A DNA stretch of 64,000 nucleotides from Cyanodermella asteris (taxonomy: Eukaryota; Ascomycota; Lecanoromycetes; Ostropales; Stictidaceae): the NCBI GenBank assembly GCA_900618795.1, contig UYJD01000015.1, positions 255,034 through 319,033 of the forward strand, in the 5' to 3' direction. Below are positions 51,994-63,289 of this stretch, piece by piece; the first letter of the stretch is position 1, and every line of letters starts with the position of its first letter. Position numbers and translations under genes: made by a program. The notes under the pieces were generated by a model. That model was given only the letters and a program-made list of their open reading frames with translations. It made no database searches and had not been told where the DNA came from.

Positions 51994-52881
51994 GATGCTC
52001 GTGAGTAGATGGGAGCTCAGTCTGCTTGTCGCAGCGAGTAGCACTTGGTATATGCGAAGAAAGTGAGTGTGTAACCCGGCACGAGCAGGAGAAGTGAGAG
52101 AAGTTCAGCCCGCTGCCTCTCCGGTCGCTCCTTCCTCGGGCTGATCAGTCGTCGGGCCGAGAAGGCGTCTTCGAACTCGACGTTTCGTCGCAATAATTGT
52201 ATTCAGCGTGAGCCACCAAAATAAGTAGCTTCGAGATGATAAGCTGCCGTGGATCTAGACCTGCCAGAGCAATGTCTTTTCGAACGCGCTCCGGCTGCGT
52301 ACAAGATGGGTTCGCCATGTGCTAGCCCAAACCCACTGCATCGAGTTGATCATGGCAGAACAGAACATGGATGTGAAGTGGGGTCGGAGTGCTGGCCGAC
52401 GTCAGCCGGCATATGGATCCATCTCACAACTTACTCTTTCAGGCCATCGACCGATCGTGAAGATTGCACTAGTAATCTGGCACGTGAGTGCATATGAAAG
52501 TGTCCTCGGGCAGCGTACGCTAGAATCGGCCATGTCGATCATGGAATGCTTCGCGACTTCTGGAACCGTGCTGACTCGGCGTGTGGAGTGGACAGGTGCC
52601 CGGCTTCGTCATGAGACATGGCTCAGAATTGCGTAGCCAATGACATTCGTCATGATTTGCAATGGTGGCAGAATTCAATAAAGACCAATTCGCTGGACGC
52701 GGGTCCCAACATAGAGTAAGACTGTGCTCAACCAGGCCACGAAGTAAGATTCTAATGTACACTACAACAAGTCCAGGCACAACAAGTATGCCCACTGCGG
52801 GACCGTCGGGGTGTCACGGACCGTGGCAACATAACGTCGACACAATTAGAAGAATCATAATCAAGAACGGCTGGACCATCA
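51994..52881. other. Promoter side of the Zn2Cys6 gene
   Basis: No recognised gene. Frames at 52249-52636 (+) and 52520-52795 (-) have no family match. Confidence 0.35.
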
Positions 52882-53710
52882 TCAAATACCAGTGACGGCG
52901 TAGAAAGGGTCATGATCCGTTACGATGGGATCGAAGTCAACCTCACCCGTCGTATTCACTCCACCTAAATCTCCCAAGTCCTTCTGGATTGAACTCCATT
53001 TCGACCAGCTTCCAGGACCGCTGACAGCTTCTTGGCAAAACTAGCCCACGTTATCTGCATGTACTTGCTGAGAGCCTCTTGGTCTTGCGTAGCAGAATCA
53101 AGAATCTTCTTCCCCAGCTAATAGCTGCCGAAGACCTGCGGGATTTCAGAGCTGTGGTGGGCGCCGGCGCTTGTAAAGTACGATTCGTCTGGGTATGAAG
53201 CATTATAGTAGTATTTCCGGGTCATATACCCGTTCATAGTCGTCAGATTTGCGGTGGCCACGGTTTGGCAAGTGAAGATGAAGTCGGTCACGGTCTTGGA
53301 GACGATCAGAGATACATCATTGCCAACGCTGTCGCGAAATGGCTTGTAAGCGCTATGCACGGCATTCTGAAGTTGACTTTGGTTCGGGAAGAGGACTTGA
53401 AGGGCTTCTTGAAATGTCGCCTGGCCGGCTGGGTCCAGTCCGACGCCCGCGACAAAAGATCGACCTCCATCTGGATTCGTGCCAAGAAAGAAGAGAGTAT
53501 TGGCCCTCTTCTTGTTTTGGATGCTTGGTCAAACGTCATTGGACTGAGTGTAGTTGCCTTCGGCCGGATGAAAAGTGAGATTCGACTGAGAGATGATGTA
53601 GCTTTCAATATCCTTACCAGAAACCTTGTGAAAACATTGAAATTGAGTCGCTGTGTCTGTGCAATATTTGCTTCTCACTGCGTTCTGACACTCTTCAAGA
53701 GGATGTAACC
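52882..53710 (-). pseudogene. Broken type-B carboxylesterase, C-terminal part
   Basis: On the minus strand, beginning next to the end of the dehydrogenase relic, the translation gives the C-terminal portion of a fungal carboxylesterase: KYCTDTATQFQCFHKV, GKDIESYIISQSNLTFHPAEGNYTQSND, TLFFLGTNPDGG, ALQVLFPNQSQLQNAVHSAY, TVTDFIFTCQTVATAN, the catalytic-His region AGAHHSSEIPQVFGSY, then DLGDLGGVNTTGEVDFDPIV. There are two in-frame stops, one after TQSNDV and one after QVFGSY, plus a frameshift near 52980-53000. The N-terminal half with the nucleophilic Ser is missing. It cannot make a working esterase. The intact relatives are secreted or ER hydrolases. Confidence 0.85.
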
Positions 53711-54828
53711 CTAATTCGAGATCTTGTACACGAGCTTGCCTCCAGACACTTTACCTTTGCGCAACTCGTCCAGACCGTCCGAAATAGCTTCAAGACCACC
53801 GTCTCGCGTGACCGGGAAGGTCTGGATTTTACCTGCCTCGCACTGCTATTGAACCCCCAACCAGAAACGAGCTGCGAGGTGAACGTTATCGGGCTTGCGC
53901 TCCCACTTCAGACCTAGATCCTCAAATTCTTCACCGAAAGAAGTGTACGCATAGACCCAGCTTCCCCAAAGATCTTGCGGGTCACGCACCGGTTTGTAGC
54001 TCAAGTTGGCGAGATAGCTCGCCGCGCCGGGAATATACGAAAGAGCGCCAGCACAAGTCTTGATCGAATCCCCTTCTGCGATGGTATCGAAGGCGAGGTA
54101 GAGCTTGTCATCTGTTGCCTAGCGAATTGCCTTTGCACAGGCGTCCGCGTCATGATAATCGAAAGCCTCGTCAGCGCCGAAGGCCTTGACTTTGTCGAAG
54201 CTGTGCGGCGAGCATGTCACCAGGACACGAAGACCGGAGAGCTTGAACATCTGGATCGCGAAGAGACCGGTGACCGTGCTCCCTCCATATATGAGGATAG
54301 TGCTAGGCTTCACCCGGCTCGCCTGGTCCGGCCAGGGGAGATTCAATTGTTGATACGGTCCACATCCCAGCGTAGCGCTCCCCACTCCGAGCGTTGCGGC
54401 TTGAGCATCCGTCATGTTCTCGGGGATCTTCATGACAATGTGTGACCGCATCAGAGTGTATTCAGCAAAGGCGCCCATTTGCGATGTGCCTCGTTTCCCT
54501 CCGTGCACGACACCGGCCACTCGATCCCCAATGTTCCAATGTTTTACCAGGTTGTTTCCCAGCTTCACAACGGTACCGCTGAAATCTGCAAAGCTCGTCA
54601 GTCGCTACACGTGAGCTCAACTATGCCACTCGTGCTCACCACAACCAATTGTAGCTCCTTCGTCTGGGAACCAGTCGACATGCTTCCAGTCAGTGGGGTT
54701 CAGAGCAACGCGAGACACTTTTGCAAGGATGTAGCCATCGGGATGTCCGGTAGAGGCTCAGAAGTGCTGATCCCGACGGTTTCCTTGCCTGTGTTCTTCA
54801 CGGCCTTCATTATATTCGGCAGTGCCAT
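53711..54828 (-). pseudogene. Broken zinc-type alcohol dehydrogenase / trans-enoyl reductase
   Basis: Minus strand, from ATG 54828 (MALPNIMKAV) to TAG 53711-53713. The order of parts matches ToxD/LovC-like enoyl reductases: VSRVALNPTDWKHVDWFPDEGATIGC, a 44-nt intron (54639-54596), DFSGTVVKLGNN, the Rossmann part ILIYGGSTVTGLFAIQMFKLSG, FGADEAFDYHD and the C-terminal DELRKGKVSGGKLVYKIS. It is broken: a one-base frame change near 54745, an in-frame TAG at 54119-54121 after AKAIR and another at 53846-53848 after LGVQ. Otherwise similarity runs nearly full length, so the loss is fairly recent. Such reductases partner polyketide synthases or reduce enals. It abuts the esterase relic with no gap. 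Confidence 0.87.
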
Positions 54829-55839
54829 TTTTGTCCGCCAGGAATTGAATCTGGTCGCTCAGGAGACAAGTTTTTGGAGTCGCAGGTCAAGAGACGAGCA
54901 GGTAGCTGGAAGTCCATAACGGAGAAAGCATCGATTTGCCTGACCTCCCAGCCGACAGCAGAATGCACTCCTCCTCAGCCTGCCGGGTCTGGTACTCGAG
55001 GGCCATTCAATGCAGGGTTTGATCAGCAAGATTGCCTGCGTGAGGTGCAGACTCAGCGCTGCTGCTCACAAAACACGTTTTGAAAAGAAGCTCAATATTA
55101 CAATTAGTTTCATAGATGCCGCTTCAGCTTTGCGGCTTTGCCACAAGCACATGCTGTGACGGACGAAGGAAGACAAGTCGTCACAGATTGCGAGGCCCGC
55201 AAACATGTGCGCGAATTATCCGCGACCCAATAACGCCGCAACGCGCAATGATTATTCCGCCCATGAGTTGGTTATCATCATTGCCACCAATCGCCAGCGG
55301 CCGATCATCGCGAGATGTGTTGCACGTTGGGTCCACACTGACCGATGAGTGAAACACAGCCGACGTTTTCGGCTTATGCCTAGTCTGATTGGTTACACGC
55401 TACGGTGAGTCCTTCACCTGCTGTTCATCAAGTAGAAGAATTATCCGAGCTATGCGATTTTCGCCATCTAGCACACCTCCAGAAATACAAGTCGACCATG
55501 CTTTGACATTGAAGTGCGAGCTCGGTCCATACTACCGCCTCGACCACGGACCTGCACGTCGCAGAAGCGCTGTGCCTGCTACCTCGATAGTTTGGGGATT
55601 CGGCAACGACTGCGGACCGGGAGCCGCTTCATTCGATGCAAAAGCAGCTTCAAGAACAGAGTTTCTGCCCCGCTCTTTTGCGTCAAATGTCATATCTGAA
55701 GGTCATGCTTGCATGCGAGCCCGCTCTTAGTATCTCTGCGCGCGAGTACGCGCCGCGAACCTGCATCATGCTCGGAGCGCTGCATCTCAACGCTATCACA
55801 CTTTGAAGTACTGTCCATGCCTGTGATGACTGTGATCAG
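54829..55839. other. Gap inside the relic block
   Basis: About 1 kb between the reductase relic and the next relic. Frames at 55389-55730 (+) and 55690-55917 (-) resemble no family. It could hold older, unrecognisable relics. Confidence 0.3.
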
Positions 55840-56140
55840 ACTCGCCTGGAGCCAAGTCAGCTGTGCCGTGAGTCGTATACTCTTGCGTGGCCTGCTCGCT
55901 TTGATCGAACTTAACAAGGGTCAAGTGGTCAGCATGCTCGAACGATTACACCGTGATGACCGTGATTCAGCCCGCGGCAGCGCACAAGAGCGCTCAAGCA
56001 GCCTTGTCTCTCTCGGAGCTTCAGTCCTGTCGCTGGATATCTCGGCAGAGCAAGACATCCTCAACGCAACGGTCACCACAGTGATGGAATTTTACTGACA
56101 CATTGACGTCCTGGCGAACAATGCGGGCAATATTGACAGG
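55840..56140 (+). pseudogene. Short-chain dehydrogenase (SDR) relic
   Basis: On the plus strand, ARGSAQERSSSLVSLGASVLSLDISAEQDILNATVTTVMEFY, then a TGA, then HIDVLANNAGN. This fits the region from the second beta strand (LDI) to the NNAG motif of a classical SDR, where FYGHIDVLVNNAG is expected; the TGA replaces the Gly codon. The N-terminal TGxxxGIG motif is not recognisable and everything after NNAG is lost. The 3' side runs directly into the Old Yellow Enzyme relic on the other strand. Confidence 0.62.
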
Positions 56141-56487
56141 GGCTATTCCATGGCCCAGATCTGGACAAAGATAAAGCAACCACGAGCATTGACCGCATCC
56201 ACGATCTTCCTCCATTCTCTTATCTGCTCAGGTTTTCGAAGTCGAGGGACGTTCTTGTGGCCGGCGGGCTGTGGACATGGCCATGTACCTTATATGATCA
56301 ACAGTGGACCCGGAACCGGAGCACGTTGGAGGTAGTAGGCAAGGCAAAAGGGTAGAAGAACATCATTATCATCTGCCCGATGCCTTGTGAGCGGAGCAAG
56401 TGCGATTCGGTGCGATAGCTTCATGCGTCCGATTCGAACAGGCTGAAAGGCCCTGGTAGAAGATACTGGCGCGTTCGAAACCGACAT
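56141..56487 (-). pseudogene. Old Yellow Enzyme (NADH:flavin oxidoreductase) N-terminal relic
   Basis: Minus strand from ATG 56487: AFQPVRIGRMKLSHRIALAPLTRHRADDNDVLLPFCLAYYLQRAPVPGPLLII matches the start of OYE-type flavoproteins (FMN-binding LAPLTR). After a TAA the same frame goes on with AGHKNVPRLRKPEQIREWRKIVDAVNARGCFIFVQIWAME, again typical of OYE, then a TAG. Only about the first 115 of some 370-400 residues are present. It is truncated where it meets the SDR relic on the opposite strand. Confidence 0.85.
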
Positions 56488-57063
56488 TGTCGCCGTATGA
56501 TGTGTCCACTATAGTGTGCAGTGACAAGGGGATAGACAAGAACAACTGAAACCAAGTCGATCGTGTTACAAGCGGCGCGTGAGAATGAAAGATGGACGAC
56601 CCTTGAATAGGAAGTTCAAAAAGATAGCTGCATCGCCGTGACGAGAACTTATGTTCAACTTTCATCAGGTAAGAAGCGACTGAGCTTACGCGAGGCCGAC
56701 CGGGGTACGTGGCGCGGGCTCACTCATGTGCTATAGTAGCATGCCTGGTTCTGAGAAGCTGATGTGGTCATCCTTGAGCTTGGCGATAGAATCGACTTCT
56801 GTAGCTGCAGCCATCTTCGAGAAATTCTGGCGGTCACCCGCGTGTCCCCCGATGATGAAGAACTGAACGTTCGACCCGAAACAACACAACTGGTGCGGCT
56901 CAGGCGGAGTCGGCCACCGACCAAGTACCAGCAATCGATAAACGATTGAGACGATTGTTGACTCTCGCGAAGCCCGACCGCAAATCTCGACAGGCGACAA
57001 ACCTGTCCTCATGCCTCAGTATGAGATCCCCCGCTTGGATAATTTGTTCTGAGCATCATCGCC
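56488..57063. other. Promoter side of the GPATCH1 gene
   Basis: 575 bp between the head of the OYE relic and the G-patch gene. Frames on both strands are short and unrecognised. Confidence 0.35.
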
Positions 57064-59184
57064 ATGGCGCAGAAACGCTCTCGCGCCGCGTTCGAGGCCG
57101 ATCTACAAGCCCGACAATCCCCATACGTCTTCTTCGGTACACCTTTACCACCTCTGGACTCCCAGACGCGCGATGACGGCTCGTACGTACCGGTATGGAA
57201 GCAAGAGGTGACGGATGAGCGGGGTCGCAAACGTCTACACGGCGCCTTCACCGGCGGCTTTAGTGCTGGTTATTTCAATACTGTCGGATCGAAGGAGGGA
57301 TGGACGCCTCAGGCATTCGTTTCCAGCCGGTCGAACCGGGCCAAACCGACGCAAAAGGCGGAAGACTTCATGGACGAGGAAGATCTAGCTGATGCCGAAG
57401 AAGCAAAGGTGCTGGAAACAAAGGGTGGGTTTTCCGGGTTTGGCAGCACGGAGGATGAGGTTGGTGGAAAGGGACCTTTCATGGACCTTTTCCGACCGCA
57501 AGGCGAGACCATGGGCAAGACCCTACTGAGAAAGATGGGTTGGACAGAAGGCCAAGGTATCGGGCGCTCAAGACGAACCTCAGAAGCTCTGGACCCTCAT
57601 GATCCTGGGGGTACCGGTCGAGTGTCAATCTCTACACCTGCCCCAACAAAGCTGATTTCGTTTGTGCGAAAGACTGATACGAAGGGACTCGCGCTCGCAA
57701 ATGGGTCAAGATTCAGCGGAGGACCAGACCGAGCTCTGACAAAGACACCCAAGATCACAAAAAGGAAAGCGAAGACCGGCTTTGGCGTCGGGGTACTCAA
57801 CGAGACCGGGAGTGATGATGAGGATCCGTATGACGTTGGACCGAAACTGTCATACAGCCGAATCTCAGGCGAGAAGAAGAACAAAAAGCTCAAGGAGCCT
57901 AGTATCGCTGCTCCCAACTCAAACCCACTCCTGGCTACTCGGCCTGTGTTTGTAAAGAAGGCTCCGTCGACCGCTGGCTTCAGACGCTGCCACGACGGCA
58001 AGTTGCCCATTGATGGTTTCATTCTTTCAACTAAGGGACCGGTCACGCAAGAGAAAAGATACAAAGCACCGGAAGCTCCGGAAGGTTGGGTCCCTGCAAC
58101 ACAGGTGGAGTCCGCTTCGAATGACCGCTCTAAGGCTCAATCAACCGCCGATTTAGCTAGAGGCTCTGTACTTGATCCATCATCCCGCGCAGCCATGCTA
58201 GGCGAGAGCATGCTACCCGGACAATCAGTCTTCGACTTCCTCTCACCTGCAGCTCGAGACAAACTCGCCGCTGCGACCAAGAATCCAAATTTACCAGCAG
58301 GCAAATACCAGCCACCTCCTCGAACCCCTACTCCACCTTCAGAAGAATCCCTCATTCCGCCACTAGACCATCAAGTCGCCGCCAGTGCTCTGCAGCGCAG
58401 CACCAGCAATTTCGTTCCTTATGCCGACAACCCCGAGAAACTGGCCCGCTACAAGGCTTTCCTCGCCTACCGTTCCAGCCCTCCCGATTCGGATCCTTCG
58501 TCAGCACCGGAGCCTCCAACCCGCCCGCCCAGCACTCGTCGCGAAGACTTCCTAGCCGAACTCCATGAGTTTGCCAACGCCGCTGCAATTTTCAAACCCA
58601 TGTCTAGCGCCATGGCGAACCGTTTCACATCATCCACGTCAAGCTCAGCCGGTCAAGCAACATCTTCGAAAGACGAGAATGGGAGAGACATACCTCTGCT
58701 TAGCCAGAGCAGTGGCAAGCAACTAGCCCCTGAAGAGGAAGCGGCAAAGATGGGAATGTATGGGCCTCTCACGCGTAAGATGGTTGCGTTCTTTCCCACA
58801 CGACTTTTGTGTAAACGCTTCGGGGTGAGCGCGCCCGTGCACGTGCAGCCAGAGCCTGAAAATGGATCAGTTGCAAGAAGCTCGGGCGCAGTAGCCGGCA
58901 AGACAGCGTCAGAGGCCGGTCCACTCTCTGGAGTTGCCGGTAGATTTGCAAGCGGCGGCGTGCAGACCAGCGAAAGTGATAGCATGGAGCGAAAGGGGAG
59001 ATTGGAACTGGTCGGAAAGAAGGATATGGACGAGATGCGACGAGCAGCTGGTCTGCCAGCTTTGGGCGAAGTCGTCAAGAGAAAGGAAAGGGAGATTATC
59101 GTGGACCCGGACAGGAACGAGGTTCTCGAAGCCGAAAGGCCTAGCGAGGAAACATTTAAGCACATCTTCGGCGATGATGACTGA
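57064..59184 (+). CDS. GPATCH1: G-patch protein of the GPATCH1/TOUGH family
   Basis: Single exon, 706 aa, ATG at 57064 in a good context (CGCCATGG). The conserved N-terminal DUF1604-like part is at about 20-85: YVFFGTPLPPLD, then RKRLHGAFTGGFSAGYFNTVGSKEGWTPQAFVSSR, a hallmark of this family. The G-patch lies at about 151-170 (GKTLLRKMGWTEGQGIG). A later motif HDGKLPIDGFIL (about 317-328) is also typical. The rest is Ser/Pro-rich and ends with VLEAERPSEETFKHIFGDDD. The family joins spliceosomes and activates DEAH-box helicases through the G-patch; plant TOUGH also acts in microRNA processing. It is expected in the nucleus. It ends 166 bp from the convergent carrier gene. Confidence 0.94.
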   Translation: MAQKRSRAAFEADLQARQSPYVFFGTPLPPLDSQTRDDGSYVPVWKQEVTDERGRKRLHGAFTGGFSAGYFNTVGSKEGWTPQAFVSSRSNRAKPTQKAEDFMDEEDLADAEEAKVLETKGGFSGFGSTEDEVGGKGPFMDLFRPQGETMGKTLLRKMGWTEGQGIGRSRRTSEALDPHDPGGTGRVSISTPAPTKLISFVRKTDTKGLALANGSRFSGGPDRALTKTPKITKRKAKTGFGVGVLNETGSDDEDPYDVGPKLSYSRISGEKKNKKLKEPSIAAPNSNPLLATRPVFVKKAPSTAGFRRCHDGKLPIDGFILSTKGPVTQEKRYKAPEAPEGWVPATQVESASNDRSKAQSTADLARGSVLDPSSRAAMLGESMLPGQSVFDFLSPAARDKLAAATKNPNLPAGKYQPPPRTPTPPSEESLIPPLDHQVAASALQRSTSNFVPYADNPEKLARYKAFLAYRSSPPDSDPSSAPEPPTRPPSTRREDFLAELHEFANAAAIFKPMSSAMANRFTSSTSSSAGQATSSKDENGRDIPLLSQSSGKQLAPEEEAAKMGMYGPLTRKMVAFFPTRLLCKRFGVSAPVHVQPEPENGSVARSSGAVAGKTASEAGPLSGVAGRFASGGVQTSESDSMERKGRLELVGKKDMDEMRRAAGLPALGEVVKRKEREIIVDPDRNEVLEAERPSEETFKHIFGDDD

Positions 59185-59350
59185 AAAAGCGTATATGATA
59201 TCCTTGAGCCAGATTTCGGCTTATCTCATTTCAAAAAGCCCCTCCGAACTTGTTCTGTACAGTGAAAAGTGGGATACTGCCCGGAGTAGACGGCCTGTTG
59301 TCTTGTGTTCATCCAGAACCACAGAACGCCTGAGGTACCCGTTGTACCTC

Positions 59351-60409
59351 TCACACAGCTTTGCTATAGTACACCTCCGCCCGACGGACCAAATCCTCAT
59401 ATATCGTCCACGCTAACGCACTGCTCATTGCCTTCCTAGCCACGCGCAAGCTCAAACCGTCAAAGAAGCTTCGCATCCCGTCCTCCTTCAGCATGATCTT
59501 CGCCGCATTGCTCGTGTTGCGATACTTCTCCGGCATCAACTGAATCCTCGTCTTGATGGCATCAAACGGGTTCGTGACCGCCGTCGCTGTTGCAGCAGCT
59601 GCACATCCCGCAATAAAGTTCACCCTTGCAGCCCCGAGGCCTGTAAAGCTAGAATCAGGCCCTGCATCCTTGACCGTGAACATCCGGCCAACGATGCCTT
59701 TCGCCTTCTCGTAGAACAGTACATAGAGGCCGGCATAAGGTGCATCTCGGACCATTGTCGCACCGTATCCAGCATACAAACCCCGCAACCCTTCGCGAGC
59801 AAGTATTCCACGTCCAGCAGCGAGGAGACCCTGGGAGCTGTATCCACTTCCGTATAGACTGCTCTCATAACGCACCTTGAGGACCGTTATTGGCATCATG
59901 ACGAGTCCCGCACCCGCCCGAGCCACCGCCCCGGTCGCCAAGTTACCAGCATTGGAGAGCTTAGGCAGAGCCGACGAGCTCGTCCGCGCGGTGGGTTGCC
60001 TCGTACTCGCATCGTCCAATTGTCCCTGGTCCGAACTCTTACTCGACCTCGACTGCGCGAGGCTACTGTTTGCCCAACCTCCCCTTAGTGCGTTGAGTGT
60101 TGCGAAGTATAGTGCGGAGCCGAAACCTGTCCGGATCACGCTGGGGAGCGTGCCTCGCCAAAGACTGCGGATGATGTGTGGCGATGAGAAGATGCTACGG
60201 AGGGTGCTGGAGAGGGTCGAGCCACGGCTCTGTTGGACGCGTGTCTTGAGAAGGTCGGCGGGCTGAAGGAGGACTGCGGATAGGGAGCCTGTGGCAAGGC
60301 CAGCTAGGAAGTGGAAGGTTGGAGGTGCCTTGCGGCGATTGCTGGTGGTGATGAGGGAGCTTTGGGCTGTGCCTGAGCTGGGGGTCGCTATTGTAGAGCC
60401 ATGAGACAT
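59351..60409 (-). CDS. HEM25: Mitochondrial glycine carrier Hem25 (SLC25A38 family)
   Basis: Single exon, 352 aa, from ATG 60409. Three carrier repeats each have the P-x-D/I-x-x-K signature: [12 protein letters not shown] (Pro50-Lys55), [12 protein letters not shown] (Pro173-Lys178) and [12 protein letters not shown] (Pro281-Lys286). The [26 protein letters not shown] start and [21 protein letters not shown] are close to Hem25/SLC25A38. This inner-membrane carrier brings glycine into mitochondria for the first step of heme synthesis. A Ser-rich insertion at about 115-150 lengthens the loop between repeats one and two. The specific name rests on motif resemblance; the carrier fold itself is certain. 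Confidence 0.92.
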   Translation of the reverse strand: MSHGSTIATPSSGTAQSSLITTSNRRKAPPTFHFLAGLATGSLSAVLLQPADLLKTRVQQSRGSTLSSTLRSIFSSPHIIRSLWRGTLPSVIRTGFGSALYFATLNALRGGWANSSLAQSRSSKSSDQGQLDDASTRQPTARTSSSALPKLSNAGNLATGAVARAGAGLVMMPITVLKVRYESSLYGSGYSSQGLLAAGRGILAREGLRGLYAGYGATMVRDAPYAGLYVLFYEKAKGIVGRMFTVKDAGPDSSFTGLGAARVNFIAGCAAAATATAVTNPFDAIKTRIQLMPEKYRNTSNAAKIMLKEDGMRSFFDGLSLRVARKAMSSALAWTIYEDLVRRAEVYYSKAV

Positions 60410-61971
60410 GTTCGAAGAGTGCCGGTAGATGCACTCAGCTTGTCAGAAATACTCTGGACTCGAACCAGCTCTTGAACTGCTAGATAGCTGTACTAGTTCT
60501 TATGAGATTTGTGATGGTTGAGCTTCAAGATAGTGGCTCAAGTCATCGCGCCGGACCTGACATTGTGATGGTCCGTTTACTCCCGCTAACAGGTTGAAAG
60601 GACGACAATACCTTGCTCGTTCTCTAGCTTGGTGTCATGTGTGTGCTTGTGATAGAGCTCTGCTTATTGATGTCGGAAGAAATCGCTTAAGCTCTAAAAT
60701 GACATCAAGAAGAGCTGCTGGTCGGAGCCATCTCCGCCCTGAGCCCTGAACCACTTTCGCGTTGAATTGTTCCCCGACTTTCACCACCCCTACAAACGAG
60801 CCTGCTTCGCTCTCAAGTCCTTCTTTCTCTACGCAGTTGTGCATCAGGTCTGCGCGAGCTCAACTGTACTGACATCAAGCGGAAGGCTGCATACAACCGA
60901 CGTGCACAAACATCATTTACACCTATAGTGGTTTTGCGGACGCAACCTACCTGTTCCTTCGGATCCGTGGCCATCTTGCCCTGCACTACGCTCTATGAAA
61001 GGTATATCTTGCCCCTTAGAGCGTCATGCATCAATTATGCGAGCCAAAACACCGAAGAACTAGGATTGAATGCTTGCATGAAGAATATCTTGAGTTTACC
61101 TATCGACAATACACCCCTCTCTGTCGGCACTCGAGCAATCTCGCACCAGTATTTACAAGGTTTGTCTCGCATCGGTAACAATTAATGCAAGTTGCGATGT
61201 TGTCGGAGAGCACTATCTTGATCGGCTTCGCGGAATATCTGAAAATCCTACAATGACTACGTTCAGCTCGCCACTACTTTAGCCTCGAAGCCACTAAGGT
61301 GTGCGTCCAGCCAATCACGACGAACCGACCTCCACCCGTCTCTGAAGGCCATTGGCGGGCATGATCGCCGCTTATATGGTCATGTGCGACGCTCCGCACG
61401 TCTCAGCCAATCCAGACCGCAGAAGCACACAGTAACGTTACAGACTCTACGCCATCTGAGGGTAGCTCTGCCTGAGAACCGCTGAGACGCGAACCTTTTC
61501 GGAAAGTATTGCCTTCGACAGTTGCTCTCGTGAGTCAGCCTTTGGTAGCAACCACTCGGTGTCCACATTAAGTTGAACCAAGAGCCGCACTGGAGGGACA
61601 CTTTGGACCCTTTCTGCAGTCTTGGTTCGGCAGGAGCTTTTCCTCAAGGGTGCGCGCCATGGCTACACTTGATGCCGCTCATGGTCAGATCTGGAAGTCA
61701 AAAGGATATCGCGCTTGCTCACATGCTCCCGTGCCAAATTACACTCCTATGATATGCCGCTTGATGGAGTTGAACTTTTTCCGGTATACAGTTGGCAGCA
61801 CGTTGGGCCGAGAACTGCAAGCTTGCCGTGCGTCGTAGTGTTCAGACCTTGCCATGATCGGACTGATATAATGTTTGGCCCAGTCGCGATCGATCCTGTC
61901 CTCTTGCATTTTCAAGTCTTGTCGTCGTTCTTCGTCGAATTGTTCACAAGCCTTTGCTCTGCACCAACAGC
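60410..61971. other. Intergenic region
   Basis: About 1.5 kb between the heads of the divergent carrier (-) and SLATT (+) genes. It should hold both promoters. Frames at 60928-61185 (+), 61380-61647 (-) and 61715-62095 (+) have no family match. Confidence 0.35.
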
Positions 61972-63289
61972 ATGTCTCGTTTCAGTTTCATTTCGCAATC
62001 CTTTCGGCAACCCCAGGTTGACCCTGACTTGGAGAAAGAGCCTTATGTCACCTATGACACAGACGTCAAGCCAATGGTGCCTCAGTCGAACCTAGATCGC
62101 TTCCGCTTGATGGTCGGCAGTAAGTAGCCTTGTCAGTCTTCTTTCGGTTGTCGGCTTCCTCTGTGGCTATGTCTAACAGTGACTCAGTAACGACTGCGCC
62201 CTCGATGCAAGCATATTCCAAAATCCCAGCTAGTCGTGCCCGTGGACTCGATGGCTTCGTCGGGAATGAACAACAGAGCAAGCATGGCTCAGTCAGGATG
62301 GCTGGACCAGCGGAAGCAGCCAACGTCCTCCAATCCTTGATGTCTCCAACCACTCCGGGCACAGCACCACAAGAAGCTACTGACAACCGATCTTACGCCC
62401 AGAGCGAGAACATGGCTAGCTCTGCAGGCTTGAAGAAAGAGGTCGACATCATTCATGCTCCTCGTCGAGCGGTCGGGAACCGCGGCATTTACACGACCGT
62501 TGTGAAGAAAGCGCAAACTGCGAGTAAGATGTACAAGATCACTGCAGTCACAATCAATATGTGTCTTGGACTTCAGATCATCGTCGCTGCAGCTTTGACA
62601 GCTCTGGGTGCAGCCGGAAACGTCAAGGGCGGCGGCGTCACCGTTCTAGGTGCCATCAACACTGTCATCGCTGGTTTCTTGACCTATCTGAAAGGTACCG
62701 GTCTTCCTGGGAAGGAGAAGTACTTTCAACATGAGGTTCGTCTACATTGTGCGTCTCTCTTCCTGTGCTGACACCGTCGCCTCAGTGGACCAAAGTTCGC
62801 GACTATATCGAAGCCCGAGAGCGAGATCTGCGTTGCAACGATAACGCTTTCAATATTTACGATCAAGTGGATTACATCAGGTACATGTACGAATCTGTTA
62901 AAAAGGACGTCGAGACCAACCGTTCGGATCGCTTCATCAGCACGGGCTCGCTGCAGACCGCCCCAGATACGAATGACGTGCAGATGATCCAACAGATGCA
63001 GAAGAAGAAGCTGGTTGAGCTGGGCAAGACGATGCTGTCCGAGATCAGGGAGGCTGCGCAGGATGCCAAGGATGCGCATGCTGAGAAGAAGAAGGAGCTC
63101 GGCCGCGAGGTTAGTGATCACCATTTCAGCTTAAAGGAAGCTGTCAATGCGCTGAGTGCGGAAGCGGACGAGATCAAGAAGGCCGTTCATCGTGACGGCA
63201 ATTTGGAACACTTCTTTGAACAGATATTGAGGTCAAAGGGAGAAGAGAAGGAGAAAGAAAAGGGAAAGGACAAGAATGAATTCTCATAG
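61972..63289 (+). CDS. Fungal SLATT-domain protein (2TM effector-like)
   Basis: Three exons, 61972-62119, 62188-62735 and 62786-63289 (introns 68 and 50 nt), give 399 aa. After a polar head the protein has the fungal SLATT layout. A short helix before the membrane (GIYTTVVKKAQTASKMYKIT) leads to TM1 at about 168-190 (INMCLGLQIIVAAALTAL). A Gly-rich turn (GGGVTVLGAINTVIAGFLTYLKG) with TM2 at about 198-216 follows. Then comes a long charged helical tail with WTKVRDYIEARERDLRC and DQVDYIRYMYESVKKDVE. SLATT (SMODS- and SLOG-associating 2TM effector) domains in bacteria are pore-forming effectors of nucleotide-signal defence systems. The fungal family's role is unknown. The C-terminus ends in a Lys/Glu run. 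The splice model restores KYFQHE/WTKVRDYIE. Confidence 0.85.
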
